64,000 bases of DNA from Olleya sediminilitoris (GCF_016785945.1 NZ_JAEMEF010000001.1:248001-312000); one strand, 5' to 3'; positions 1 to 7,998 are shown, counted from the stretch's first letter. Numbers and translations: made by a program. The notes: generated by a model not told the origin, from the letters alone.

Positions 1-577
1 TCGTACTACAGAATTATTGGAAGTTGTAGAGCTAACAGAATTAGCAAAAACCAAAGTAAAAACCCTGAGTGGAGGACAAAAACAACGTGTTGCTTTAGCA
101 CGCGCTTTAGCTAAACAACCAGAAATTATTTTATTAGACGAGCCCTTTAGTCATATTGATAATTTCCAGAAACAATCTTTACGCAGAAATGTGTTTAAAT
201 ATCTTAAAGATAAAAATATTACTTGCCTTGTTGCAACACATGACAAAGAGGACGTTTTGGGTTATGCAGATAGAATGATTGTTTTAAACAATCACAAAAT
301 AGCTGTTAACAACAGTCCTGAACAATTATTTTTAAATCCCGAAACACCTTTAATTGCTTCCTTTTTTGGAGAATTTAATATAATAGACAATACTATTGTT
401 TATGCACACCAATTGAAAATTGTTGAGCAATCAAATTTAAAAGCAACAGTTATTGAAAACTATTTTAAAGGCAGTTATTACTTGGTTGAAGCCTACTTGA
501 ACGACGATATTGTGTTTTTTGAATCAAAACACAAACAAGCATTAAACAAAATAATTAATCTTGAGGTTTGTAAATAA
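1..577 (+). CDS. ABC transporter ATP-binding protein, 3' part only
   Basis: The gene enters from the left edge, with the frame open from base 2, so its true start and Walker A motif lie outside the window. What remains begins just before the ABC signature LSGGQKQRVALARAL, followed by Walker B (IILLDEP) and the H-loop region (VATHDKED). After the ATPase core comes the segment SPEQLFLNPETPLIASFFGE, typical of importer ATPases of the FbpC/PotA type, then about 70 residues of a TOBE-like tail. It probably energises an uptake system, but the substrate cannot be told from this fragment. It is convergent with the WYL gene at 654. The 76-bp gap has no clear terminator. Confidence 0.85.
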   Translation, partial: RTTELLEVVELTELAKTKVKTLSGGQKQRVALARALAKQPEIILLDEPFSHIDNFQKQSLRRNVFKYLKDKNITCLVATHDKEDVLGYADRMIVLNNHKIAVNNSPEQLFLNPETPLIASFFGEFNIIDNTIVYAHQLKIVEQSNLKATVIENYFKGSYYLVEAYLNDDIVFFESKHKQALNKIINLEVCK

Positions 578-653
578 GGTCAATCACCTCAACAACAGAC
601 GTGTAAAAACACAGTTAAATCTCAATAAGGGAAACCTTGAAATAAATGAATAA

Positions 654-2375
654 TTAAAAATCTTCACGCTCAGCATATTCTAACCCCTCAGGTAATTCGA
701 TTGAAGAAAATTCTAAATGTAAAACCCGTCTTGATTTCTGAGAGGTTGTTCTTGATGAAGCGTGTAATAAAAAAGGTTTCATTAATTGAACACCTCCTGA
801 ATTAACTTCACTTAACAAAGGAATTGAATTATTAGAAATCAATTTGATTTCTTCATCAGTCAATCGTTTATTATGTGATCCAGGAATCACTTTTAAAGCA
901 CCATTTTTAACCGTAACATCATCTAAATGTATACGCATTGCAAACGTATTTTTAGATATTTTTTCAGGAGGACACACACTAACAACACCTTGTTTATTAG
1001 TCCAAGACTTAAAACCATCTACCTCTTTTTTTTCTAAAACATTTATCGGAACATCTTGATGCCAGTTTACATACCAATTGTCATTAGTGGATTTATCAAA
1101 ATAGATTGCTTTTGTTAAAAATGCCTGTTTATCAATGGACTTAATTACTTTTTTAAAATTTTTATTAAATAAAATAGCTTTTATTTCTGGTATCTTTTTA
1201 AGCACCTCACGCATTCCAAAAGAGGCTTCGTCATTAAACTTAAAATAAGCATCAAATTTTGCCTTTAATTTTCTAATGTCTCTTTTTGTATATACATGAT
1301 TTAAAATTCCAAAACCTTTATATTCTAAACGTCTTGCAATAGTCCGTAAATTTTTGTCGCTAATTTCAGTTTCATAAGCATCAACAGCATCATATAACCG
1401 TTCTTTTATATTTCGTTTTAAACGTTCTGGAGCCAAAACTTTGATACCTTCACCTAAACCTAAAATATCTTTTTCTAACTCAAAATTTAACTGAACCATT
1501 AATGATATTGTGACACCATAATTATCACGACTAATTTCTTTTTGCGAGTGATGTAAAGGTTTTGTCAACACATAAGGCGCTTGCTTATGGGTAACATAAA
1601 GCAATACAGTTTCAGGTTTTAAATTTGGACTAACCGACACTCCAATAGCATTATTATAATATGTTTCAGAGTTAAAATTAGTGTCTAAAACAAATTTAAC
1701 ATCGCTTTTATCGACAGACAAAATTCGGTCTAAAGCCAAATTCATAATACCTTCATTTTTATTTCGTCTACCAATAACAAACCATCTATTTCTAAACTCT
1801 TTTAACAAATAAGGATAAAAAATAAACGTGCTTTCACTTCTAGCTTTAAAAGATTGATATGTAATATTTATTGTTTGTTTTTTTTGGATAAATTGATACA
1901 GTGTATCCAAAAACTCTAAGCCTTTTAAATTTTCATTTTTTTCAAAATCAATTAATGATTTTTCATGTGTCTTTTGTGTATAAACATGATCTTCTAACTT
2001 TTGAACCATACTACCCAATTCATTAAAATGAGAAAACCCTTGAAATTGTTTTAAAAACGAAACTGCTTCAGATAGCTTATCCAAATCATGGTTAGAAATT
2101 GGACTGTTTGTAATACTGTAATTAACATCTTCATACTTATAATATTTTCTGTTATAAACCACAATTGGTGCATTGTAACCTAATTTATCACTACGCATCA
2201 TTTGTAAATCCAATTGCACTGTACGTTTACTAACATCTACATCTTTGCCTTCATAGTCATATAACGCATCAGAAACAGCTTCAATTAAATCATTAAGTGT
2301 CCATTGTTTAAATGTATTTTGAAGACATTTATCAATGGTTTTATATCTAATTAAAGCATTTTTATTAACTGCCAT
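654..2375 (-). CDS. WYL-domain transcriptional regulator fused to a phytanoyl-CoA dioxygenase-like domain
   Basis: A single 573-residue frame with two parts. Residues 1-65 form a winged HTH-like segment. A WYL domain follows at about 165-250, with ITYQSFKARSESTFIFYPYL and FRNRWFVIGRR, then a WCX-like region to about 340, the usual length of a stand-alone WYL regulator. From residue 345 it continues without an internal start into a PhyH-like 2OG-Fe(II) dioxygenase fold. That part has the metal triad H439-x-D441 (NWHQD) and H538 (LLHAS), and Arg549/550 placed to bind 2-oxoglutarate. WYL proteins sense ligands, often nucleic acid, and control defence or stress genes. A dioxygenase fusion is unusual. 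The gene is divergent from prfH, and a perfect palindrome lies 40 bp upstream of its ATG. The substrate of the oxygenase part is unknown. Confidence 0.85.
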   Translation of the reverse strand: MAVNKNALIRYKTIDKCLQNTFKQWTLNDLIEAVSDALYDYEGKDVDVSKRTVQLDLQMMRSDKLGYNAPIVVYNRKYYKYEDVNYSITNSPISNHDLDKLSEAVSFLKQFQGFSHFNELGSMVQKLEDHVYTQKTHEKSLIDFEKNENLKGLEFLDTLYQFIQKKQTINITYQSFKARSESTFIFYPYLLKEFRNRWFVIGRRNKNEGIMNLALDRILSVDKSDVKFVLDTNFNSETYYNNAIGVSVSPNLKPETVLLYVTHKQAPYVLTKPLHHSQKEISRDNYGVTISLMVQLNFELEKDILGLGEGIKVLAPERLKRNIKERLYDAVDAYETEISDKNLRTIARRLEYKGFGILNHVYTKRDIRKLKAKFDAYFKFNDEASFGMREVLKKIPEIKAILFNKNFKKVIKSIDKQAFLTKAIYFDKSTNDNWYVNWHQDVPINVLEKKEVDGFKSWTNKQGVVSVCPPEKISKNTFAMRIHLDDVTVKNGALKVIPGSHNKRLTDEEIKLISNNSIPLLSEVNSGGVQLMKPFLLHASSRTTSQKSRRVLHLEFSSIELPEGLEYAEREDF

Positions 2376-2414
2376 TTTAAAAAATATTTGCTCTAATTTA
2401 TGACAAAATATTTA

Positions 2415-2435
2415 TTACGCAAAGTTATTGCGTAA
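2415..2435. promoter_or_regulatory. Perfect 8-5-8 palindrome, putative operator of the WYL regulator
   Basis: The arms TTACGCAA (2415-2422) and TTGCGTAA (2428-2435) are exact reverse complements around a 5-bp spacer. The site lies 40 bp before the WYL-PhyH start codon, in the divergent gap facing prfH. A second copy with the same geometry lies at 4138-4158, ahead of the tRNA array. The pairing of the two sites points to autoregulation plus control of the array. Binding by the WYL protein is inferred, not shown. Confidence 0.6.
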
Positions 2436-2544
2436 ACAAGAAACACCTTCAACATCTAATTTTAAACAAAAAATTGTTGCTTTTTTCAAAAAAATATAAT
2501 ACTTCGTATTATGAGGCTAAATTTTAACCACTTAGAAAAATAAA

Positions 2545-2577
2545 TTTGGAAAATTCGAAAATAAATGTAGATATTTG
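2545..2577 (+). promoter_or_regulatory. Putative Bacteroidota-type promoter for the prfH leader
   Basis: A TTTG at 2545-2548 is followed after 21 bp by GATATTTG (2570-2577), one base off the TAnnTTTG -7 consensus. The same ATATTTGCA ending occurs at the array promoter near 4174. It would start transcription about 40 bp before the 24-codon ORF at 2624 and run on to prfH. Confidence 0.4.
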
Positions 2578-2623
2578 CAACGCATTTCAACCAAAACTAA
2601 GTTGAATTAAAAAATTAGAAACT

Positions 2624-2698
2624 ATGAGTTTATTTATAACATATCAAAACGATCCAAAAGGAATTCTTCCTTTTGTGACGCTTCGTGATTATCGTTAG
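2624..2698 (+). CDS. Possible 24-aa leader peptide ahead of prfH
   Basis: An ATG-initiated 24-codon ORF ending in TAG. Its 5' context (AAAAAATTAGAAAC then TATG) closely resembles the context of the slipin start at 5056, which suggests real translation initiation. The peptide starts MSLFITYQNDPKG and ends TLRDYR; I recognise no family. An 11-bp terminator hairpin follows 25 bp after the stop, and prfH begins 114 bp beyond that hairpin. It could be a regulatory leader whose translation decides readthrough into prfH, or a chance ORF. Confidence 0.35.
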   Translation: MSLFITYQNDPKGILPFVTLRDYR

Positions 2699-2722
2699 AT
2701 AAACTTTTCAATTTTATAAATG

Positions 2723-2765
2723 AAACATCCGAAGCAACTTAAAAACTGTTTCGGATGTTTTGTTT
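2723..2765 (+). terminator. Rho-independent terminator or attenuator upstream of prfH
   Basis: Arms AAACATCCGAA (2723-2733) and TTCGGATGTTT (2750-2760) pair perfectly over 11 bp with a 16-nt loop, followed by TGTTTT. It sits inside the transcript that would lead to prfH, so it either ends the leader RNA or acts as an attenuator. Confidence 0.65.
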
Positions 2766-2878
2766 TCCAGTATTAGCAAACCTGCTAAGCACATTTCCAA
2801 AATAGTAAAACACAAACTGAATTGTATTTAGCATGCCAATAACGCATGCTTATATCCATCTCAGAAAATAATATTACA

Positions 2879-3574
2879 ATGAAAACTAAAATAATACAAA
2901 TCACCTCTGGTCGTGGACCAGCTGAGTGTTGTTGGGTTGTAGCGCAAGTATTAAAACACTTTATAGCTGACTTAAAACACAATAACATTAATTATAAAAT
3001 AATACAAAGAGAAAAAGGTACTGAAAACTTGACGCTTCAATCCGTCACAATTCAATTACAGGCAGAATCCCTAGATCGGTTTTTAAGCCAATGGATTGGA
3101 ACAATACAATGGGTTGGCGTGTCAGCTTTTAGACCACAACACAAACGTAAAAACTGGTTTATAGCAATGTACTTAATAAATCAGGATCAAGAGTTTAAAA
3201 TTAATGACAATGACATTATTTATCAAGCCACAAAAAGCTCTGGACCTGGAGGACAACATGTAAACAAAGTAAGCTCTGCAATAAGAGCCATTCATATACC
3301 AACTAAAACACAAGTGTTAGTTATGGATAGTCGCTCTCAGCATCAAAACAAAAAAATTGCAAAAATACGCTTACATGAAAAAATAAATCAAATGCAGTTA
3401 GACCAATTAAAATCTAATACTAAAAACCAATGGGAAAACCACTTAAATATAGAAAGAGGAAACCCAATACAAATTTTTAAAGGCTCTGATTTTAAAAAAA
3501 ATACAATTTTAAAAACATTTAAAAAACAACGCAATACCTTAAAAAAAGAATTGCGAAACGAATTAAACAACTAA
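2879..3574 (+). CDS. prfH: Peptide chain release factor H
   Basis: A class I release-factor relative of 231 residues, shorter than RF1/RF2 because it lacks their codon-recognition domain. The N-terminus TSGRGPAECCWVVAQ, the middle FRPQHKRKNWF and the catalytic SSGPGGQHVNKVSSAIRA (GGQ at residues 124-126) are hallmarks of PrfH. The tail is lysine-rich and ribosome-binding in style. I chose the ATG at 2879 because homologues begin just before the TSGRGP motif; an in-frame ATG at 2846 adds 11 unmatched residues. PrfH is known to pair with RtcB and to release peptide from ribosomes damaged in the decoding centre so that RtcB can reseal the RNA. The rtcB gene lies 3 kb downstream here. The TPR gene follows after 5 bp. 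Confidence 0.92.
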   Translation: MKTKIIQITSGRGPAECCWVVAQVLKHFIADLKHNNINYKIIQREKGTENLTLQSVTIQLQAESLDRFLSQWIGTIQWVGVSAFRPQHKRKNWFIAMYLINQDQEFKINDNDIIYQATKSSGPGGQHVNKVSSAIRAIHIPTKTQVLVMDSRSQHQNKKIAKIRLHEKINQMQLDQLKSNTKNQWENHLNIERGNPIQIFKGSDFKKNTILKTFKKQRNTLKKELRNELNN

Positions 3575-3579
3575 AAATA

Positions 3580-4131
3580 ATGGACACTAATTTGTTAAAT
3601 AATTACGTGCTTAAAGCCATAGACGCTTATCCATATGAGCTAGAAGAAACCGTAGAGAATCTAAATTATGCCTTGTCATACCAAAGTAATAACGCTTATG
3701 CGTTGTACTTAATGGCACGTTTGCAAGCAGAACAATTTGGTGACTACACAATGGCTAAGCAATATTATGCTGAAGCTTTAGCTTGTAAAATGGACTTTCA
3801 GAAAGTCTATCCAAGATACATACAAGTCCTTTTGGATAATGAAGATTTTAATGAAGCCCAGAAACTAATAGATTTTGCTTTAACAGTTAAAGGTATTGAC
3901 AAAGGAAGTATTTGGTGCAAACAAGGTCAGCTTTATGAAATAAAGTTAAAGCATAAAAAAGCTATTAAAGCACTTAAAACAGCAAAACAATTTGGATTTA
4001 ATAACGATTTTATTAGCTATATAGACACAGAGATATCAAGAAATAAAAGCAAGATAAAATCTAATAAGAAGCCCTCAAAAAGCAAAACAAAGAAAAAAAA
4101 GTGCTGTAATAAGAAGAAAAAACAAAAGTAA
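3580..4131 (+). CDS. TPR-like protein with lysine-rich C-terminal tail
   Basis: A 183-residue protein with helical repeats of TPR type, for example residues 40-75 (NAYALYLMARLQAEQFGDYT) and a second pair near 80-145. There is no signal peptide or membrane segment. From about residue 153 the tail is almost pure Lys/Ser/Asn with a Cys pair (KKKKCCNKKKKQK), which suggests RNA or ribosome contact. It starts 5 bp after prfH, so the two are co-transcribed. Function is not established; a scaffold for PrfH or RNA substrates is an inference. The stop is followed within 7 bp by the second operator palindrome. Confidence 0.8.
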   Translation: MDTNLLNNYVLKAIDAYPYELEETVENLNYALSYQSNNAYALYLMARLQAEQFGDYTMAKQYYAEALACKMDFQKVYPRYIQVLLDNEDFNEAQKLIDFALTVKGIDKGSIWCKQGQLYEIKLKHKKAIKALKTAKQFGFNNDFISYIDTEISRNKSKIKSNKKPSKSKTKKKKCCNKKKKQK

Positions 4132-4137
4132 TTTTAA

Positions 4138-4158
4138 GTACGCAAAAACATTGCGCAA
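4138..4158. promoter_or_regulatory. Second 8-5-8 palindrome, putative operator of the tRNA array and slipin-rtcB operon
   Basis: The arms GTACGCAA (4138-4145) and TTGCGCAA (4151-4158) with a 5-bp spacer match the 2415 site in size, spacing and core (TACGCAA and TTGCG), with two mismatches in arm symmetry. The site lies just upstream of the TATAATATTTG box at 4164-4174, where a repressor or activator would act. Confidence 0.55.
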
Positions 4159-4163
4159 TACTG

Positions 4164-4174
4164 TATAATATTTG
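4164..4174 (+). promoter_or_regulatory. Putative -7 promoter element of the non-coding array
   Basis: TATAATATTTG followed by CAG resembles the Bacteroidota -7 box (TAnnTTTG, one mismatch) and sits 5 bp after the operator palindrome. A start near 4180 would give an RNA that begins with two hairpins, then tRNA-Tyr and the tRNA mimics, and could read on into the slipin gene. Confidence 0.45.
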
Positions 4175-4221
4175 CAGTGTAATTAAAAGGAAGTCTTTTG
4201 GAATCTGACTTTAAAAGTAAC

Positions 4222-4250
4222 GCTCTGCTAGATAATGAAGCTAGCAGAGC
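4222..4250 (+). ncRNA. Perfect 10-bp hairpin at the 5' end of the array transcript
   Basis: GCTCTGCTAG (4222-4231) and CTAGCAGAGC (4241-4250) pair without mismatch around a 9-nt loop. A smaller 5-bp stem precedes it (AAGTC near 4191, GACTT near 4207). No T-run follows, so it is not an ordinary terminator. It lies between the promoter and tRNA-Tyr and may be a 5' structure or processing signal. Confidence 0.5.
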
Positions 4251-4280
4251 TTAATAAAAGTTCTTTAAAATATTAAAACT

Positions 4281-4363
4281 GGAAGTATTGAGCAATTGGT
4301 TGGCTCGCCTGACTGTAAATCAGGTCTTTTATTAGCATGTAGGTTCGAGTCCTACTACTTCCA
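4281..4363 (+). tRNA. tRNA-Tyr (GTA anticodon)
   Basis: A complete cloverleaf. The 7-bp acceptor GGAAGTA/TACTTCC ends with discriminator A at 4363. The D-stem is GAGC/GCTC, the anticodon stem CCTGA/TCAGG with loop CTGTAAA (GTA at 4315-4317), and the T-arm GTAGG, TTCGAGT, CCTAC. The 14-nt variable region (4325-4338) fits the type II size of bacterial tRNA-Tyr but forms no obvious stem. No CCA is encoded. The gene stands alone inside the RNA-repair island and not in the usual tRNA-tuf operon, so it may be an extra copy serving the repair system. Confidence 0.85.
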
Positions 4364-4365
4364 CA

Positions 4366-4450
4366 TCAAGTAAGTCTTGTTACGTGTTTCGATATAGCAC
4401 TATTGTATAAATCCTTGCGGTTTCGCATCAGGTATTTATATCCAACTTGA
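4366..4450 (+). ncRNA. Structured element with long hairpin, possible degenerate tRNA-like unit
   Basis: TCAAGT (4366-4371) can pair with ACTTGA (4445-4450) to close an 80-nt unit. Inside it a strong hairpin runs 4406-4440: TATAAAT with ATTTATA, CCT with AGG, and TGCG with CGCA around a GTTT loop. The size and the closing stem resemble a tRNA-sized module, but I see no D- or T-arm consensus. Function unknown. Confidence 0.4.
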
Positions 4451-4491
4451 CTTGAAGGCTTTAAGGTTATTTGGCCAAATAAATAATCTCC

Positions 4492-4558
4492 TCTATGTAC
4501 ACAGGTTCGAATCCTGTCTTCCGTAACAGGAAGTAGCTAAGTCTGGTTAAGCAATAGA
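4492..4558 (+). ncRNA. Circularly permuted tRNA mimic (element A)
   Basis: The parts of a tRNA occur in rotated order. An anticodon-stem-like closing stem TCTAT (4492-4496) pairs with ATAGA (4554-4558). A 4-nt variable loop follows, then the T-arm ACAGG/CCTGT with loop TTCGAAT (4501-4517). Next is an acceptor-like hairpin CTTCC/GGAAG closed by GTAACA (4518-4533), TA at positions equivalent to 8-9, and a D-arm GCT/AGC with a GG-containing loop (4536-4552). All junction lengths match a tRNA cut in the anticodon loop and closed at the acceptor end. The same order is known from bacterial YrlA Y RNAs, but no Ro60 gene is in the window. Confidence 0.6.
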
Positions 4559-4565
4559 CAATTTT

Positions 4566-4665
4566 GTAGGTTCGAGTCCTACCAAAACCAAATGGTTTTG
4601 TGGCGAAACGGTAAACGCACTGTATTTAGGTTACAGCAATTAGGATGGACTAAAAATCCATAATT
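4566..4665 (+). ncRNA. Circularly permuted tRNA-Leu-like RNA (element B)
   Basis: A T-arm GTAGG/CCTAC with loop TTCGAGT (4566-4582) leads directly into CAAAACC (4583-4589). After AAAT comes its exact complement GGTTTTG (4594-4600). Then follow TG, a D-arm GCG/CGC (4603-4618) and an intact anticodon arm CTGTA/TACAG with loop TTTAGGT (4620-4636), which gives anticodon TAG. The stretch from TGGCGAAA to TTTAGGTT is strikingly like the 5' part of bacterial tRNA-Leu(UAG). A hairpin (4638-4665) follows where the variable arm would be. No T-arm lies downstream, so the 3' part of the molecule is encoded before its 5' part. Confidence 0.6.
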
Positions 4666-5055
4666 CAACAAAGAAGGTCACTTAAAAAAATAGACCACCA
4701 TTGTGTGTCTCACATAAAACGATAAAAAACAAAGTAAAGGACGACTAGCTTAAACACTTGTTGTTAAAGCAGTCTAGAAAACACCTTGAAATACAATTGT
4801 ATTTTAAGACAATTTAGGTTTCCTTTTAAAGATTAACTTTTCATTAAATAGTTTGAAAATTTTTCAACTAAAAATGATAAATCATCTGCAAAACGCTACT
4901 TAAATCACTTTTAATCGCTTGTATTTCCGTAGTTAGAAAGATGGTTATCTTTTGCTTTGTTTTACCAAGAATAGTCATTTCAGCTAGACTGAAATTCTAT
5001 TATAAATGTTTAATCATTCTGTAAAAATAAAACGCAGAATAAAAAATTAGAAATC
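4666..5055 (+). other. Non-coding remainder of the array, hairpin-rich leader of the slipin gene
   Basis: No plausible gene. Visible structures are a hairpin at 4692-4710 (AGAC, CAC with GTG, GTCT), a bulged stem at 4743-4774 (GACT with AGTC, GCTT with AAGC), a 16-bp AT palindrome at about 4788-4803, and ATTTCAG/CTGAAAT at 4977-4995. None has a convincing T-run, so the array RNA may continue into the slipin gene at 5056. No additional T-arm consensus was seen here. Confidence 0.45.
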
Positions 5056-6156
5056 ATGAAGAGAGTAAGAATTCATGCAGGCAACGTAGGTTTGGTATTT
5101 AAAAATGGTGATTACAAACGTGTCATTACACAAGGTGCACATTGGTTAATGTTTAACGAAAGCGTAATAACATATAGCTTAACATCTGCTTTTAATGCAC
5201 CAAAAGCATTGGATATCTTACTTAAAGATGATGCTTTGGCAAACAAGTTACATGTTATAGATATTGAAGACAATCAAATAGTATTGGTATATAGCAATAA
5301 TAATTTTAAACATGTATTAACAGCTGGTCGTCATGCGTATTGGAAAGGAGTAATTGACTACAAATTTATTACGGTAGATTTTAACAATATTACCATTCCA
5401 AATACAATTGACAAAGCATTATACACCAATAATGCATTGCGACAATACATCAGAAGCTTTGAAGTTGCAGCACACGAAAAAGCTGTTATGATTGTAGATG
5501 ATACGTTTGATAAAATTTTAGACCATGGTACATACCATTTCTGGAGAAACAATCAAACCATTAAAATTGCTAAAGCAGATTTACGTCAATTACAATTAGA
5601 AATTGCTGGTCAAGAGTTGTTAACCAAAGACAAAGCAACTGTACGTATTAATTTTTACGCACAATACAAAGTTACAGATATTGAAACTGCGTTAATGCGT
5701 AACAAAGATTACGAAAAACAATTGTACACTAATTTACAATTAGCATTAAGATCTTTTGTTGGCACTTATACTTTAGACGAGTTGTTAGACCAAAAAGACA
5801 ATATTGCAAAAGCAGTATTAGAAGACGTAAAAACACAAGCTACCAAATTAGGTGTTAATGTGTTACACACAGGTATTAGAGATGTAATTTTACCAGGTGA
5901 CATGAAAGATATTATGAACCAAGTATTAATAGCTCAGAAAAAAGCACAAGCTAATGTCGTAACAAGACGTGAAGAAACAGCTTCAACCAGAAGCTTATTA
6001 AATACTGCAAAATTAATGGAAGACAACACCATGTTGTTTAAGTTAAAAGAAATGGAATATGTAGAAAAAATTGCTGATAAAATTGGCGAAATTACAGTCG
6101 CTGGAAACGGTAATGTAATTGAGCAATTAAAAGATATTTTTTCTGTGAATAAGTAA
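5056..6156 (+). CDS. Slipin-like SPFH/band-7 family protein
   Basis: 366 residues. The region at about 120-310 reads as an SPFH domain (FEVAAHEKAVMIVDD, AQYKVTDIETALMRNKDYE, GVNVLHTGIRDVILPGDMKD), followed by a helical stretch (QVLIAQKKAQANVVTRREET) typical of slipins. An N-terminal 110-residue segment has a repeat-like pattern (KRVITQGAHW, KHVLTAGRHAYW). There is no hydrophobic N-terminal membrane segment, unlike stomatin. SPFH proteins form oligomeric scaffolds. Slipin genes are recurrent partners of rtcB in bacterial RNA-repair operons, and here rtcB is the second gene downstream. Its exact role in repair is unknown. It starts 13 nt after the A-rich AAAAAATTAG context shared with the 24-codon ORF at 2624. 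Confidence 0.85.
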   Translation: MKRVRIHAGNVGLVFKNGDYKRVITQGAHWLMFNESVITYSLTSAFNAPKALDILLKDDALANKLHVIDIEDNQIVLVYSNNNFKHVLTAGRHAYWKGVIDYKFITVDFNNITIPNTIDKALYTNNALRQYIRSFEVAAHEKAVMIVDDTFDKILDHGTYHFWRNNQTIKIAKADLRQLQLEIAGQELLTKDKATVRINFYAQYKVTDIETALMRNKDYEKQLYTNLQLALRSFVGTYTLDELLDQKDNIAKAVLEDVKTQATKLGVNVLHTGIRDVILPGDMKDIMNQVLIAQKKAQANVVTRREETASTRSLLNTAKLMEDNTMLFKLKEMEYVEKIADKIGEITVAGNGNVIEQLKDIFSVNK

Positions 6157-6162
6157 GGTTAT

Positions 6163-6256
6163 GGCGTAACCCAAACCAAAAAGGGTTTGGGTCGCGCTTT
6201 CCGCTAAATCTTTTGCAAAAAAAGCAAAAGGATACCGCATCAATCGCTTACGCAAC
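6163..6256. repeat. Dispersed intergenic repeat family 1, copy 1
   Basis: Starts GGCGTAACC, contains the conserved block GGTCGCGCTTTCCGCTAAATC, then AAAAGGATACCGCATC and ends in ATCGCTTACGCAAC. Two internal hairpins are visible: ACCCAAACC with GGTTTGGGT, and CTTTTGC with GCAAAAG. The same ordered blocks occur at 42211-42340 and, reversed, at 58853-58936. It lies between the slipin and the small gene at 6288. Confidence 0.7.
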
Positions 6257-6287
6257 AATCAGCTAAAATATTATACCACCCAAAAAC

Positions 6288-7998
<1,711 letters not shown>

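Noticed and set aside
2846-2878. Upstream ATG extending prfH by 11 residues
   Set aside because: PrfH homologues begin just before TSGRGP; the extension has no family support.
4534-4590. Reading the D-arm of element A and T-arm of element B as one truncated forward tRNA
   Set aside because: The acceptor halves (GGAAG and CAAAACC) do not pair, whereas the permuted pairings are 5/5 and 7/7.
4788-4803. 16-bp AT palindrome in the array leader
   Set aside because: Palindromes of A and T are expected by chance in such AT-rich DNA; no second copy and no promoter beside it.
6248-6255. TTACGCAA half-site identical to the operator arm
   Set aside because: No second arm at 5-bp spacing; it is part of dispersed repeat family 1 (the CGCTTACGC end), so a WYL operator is not supported.
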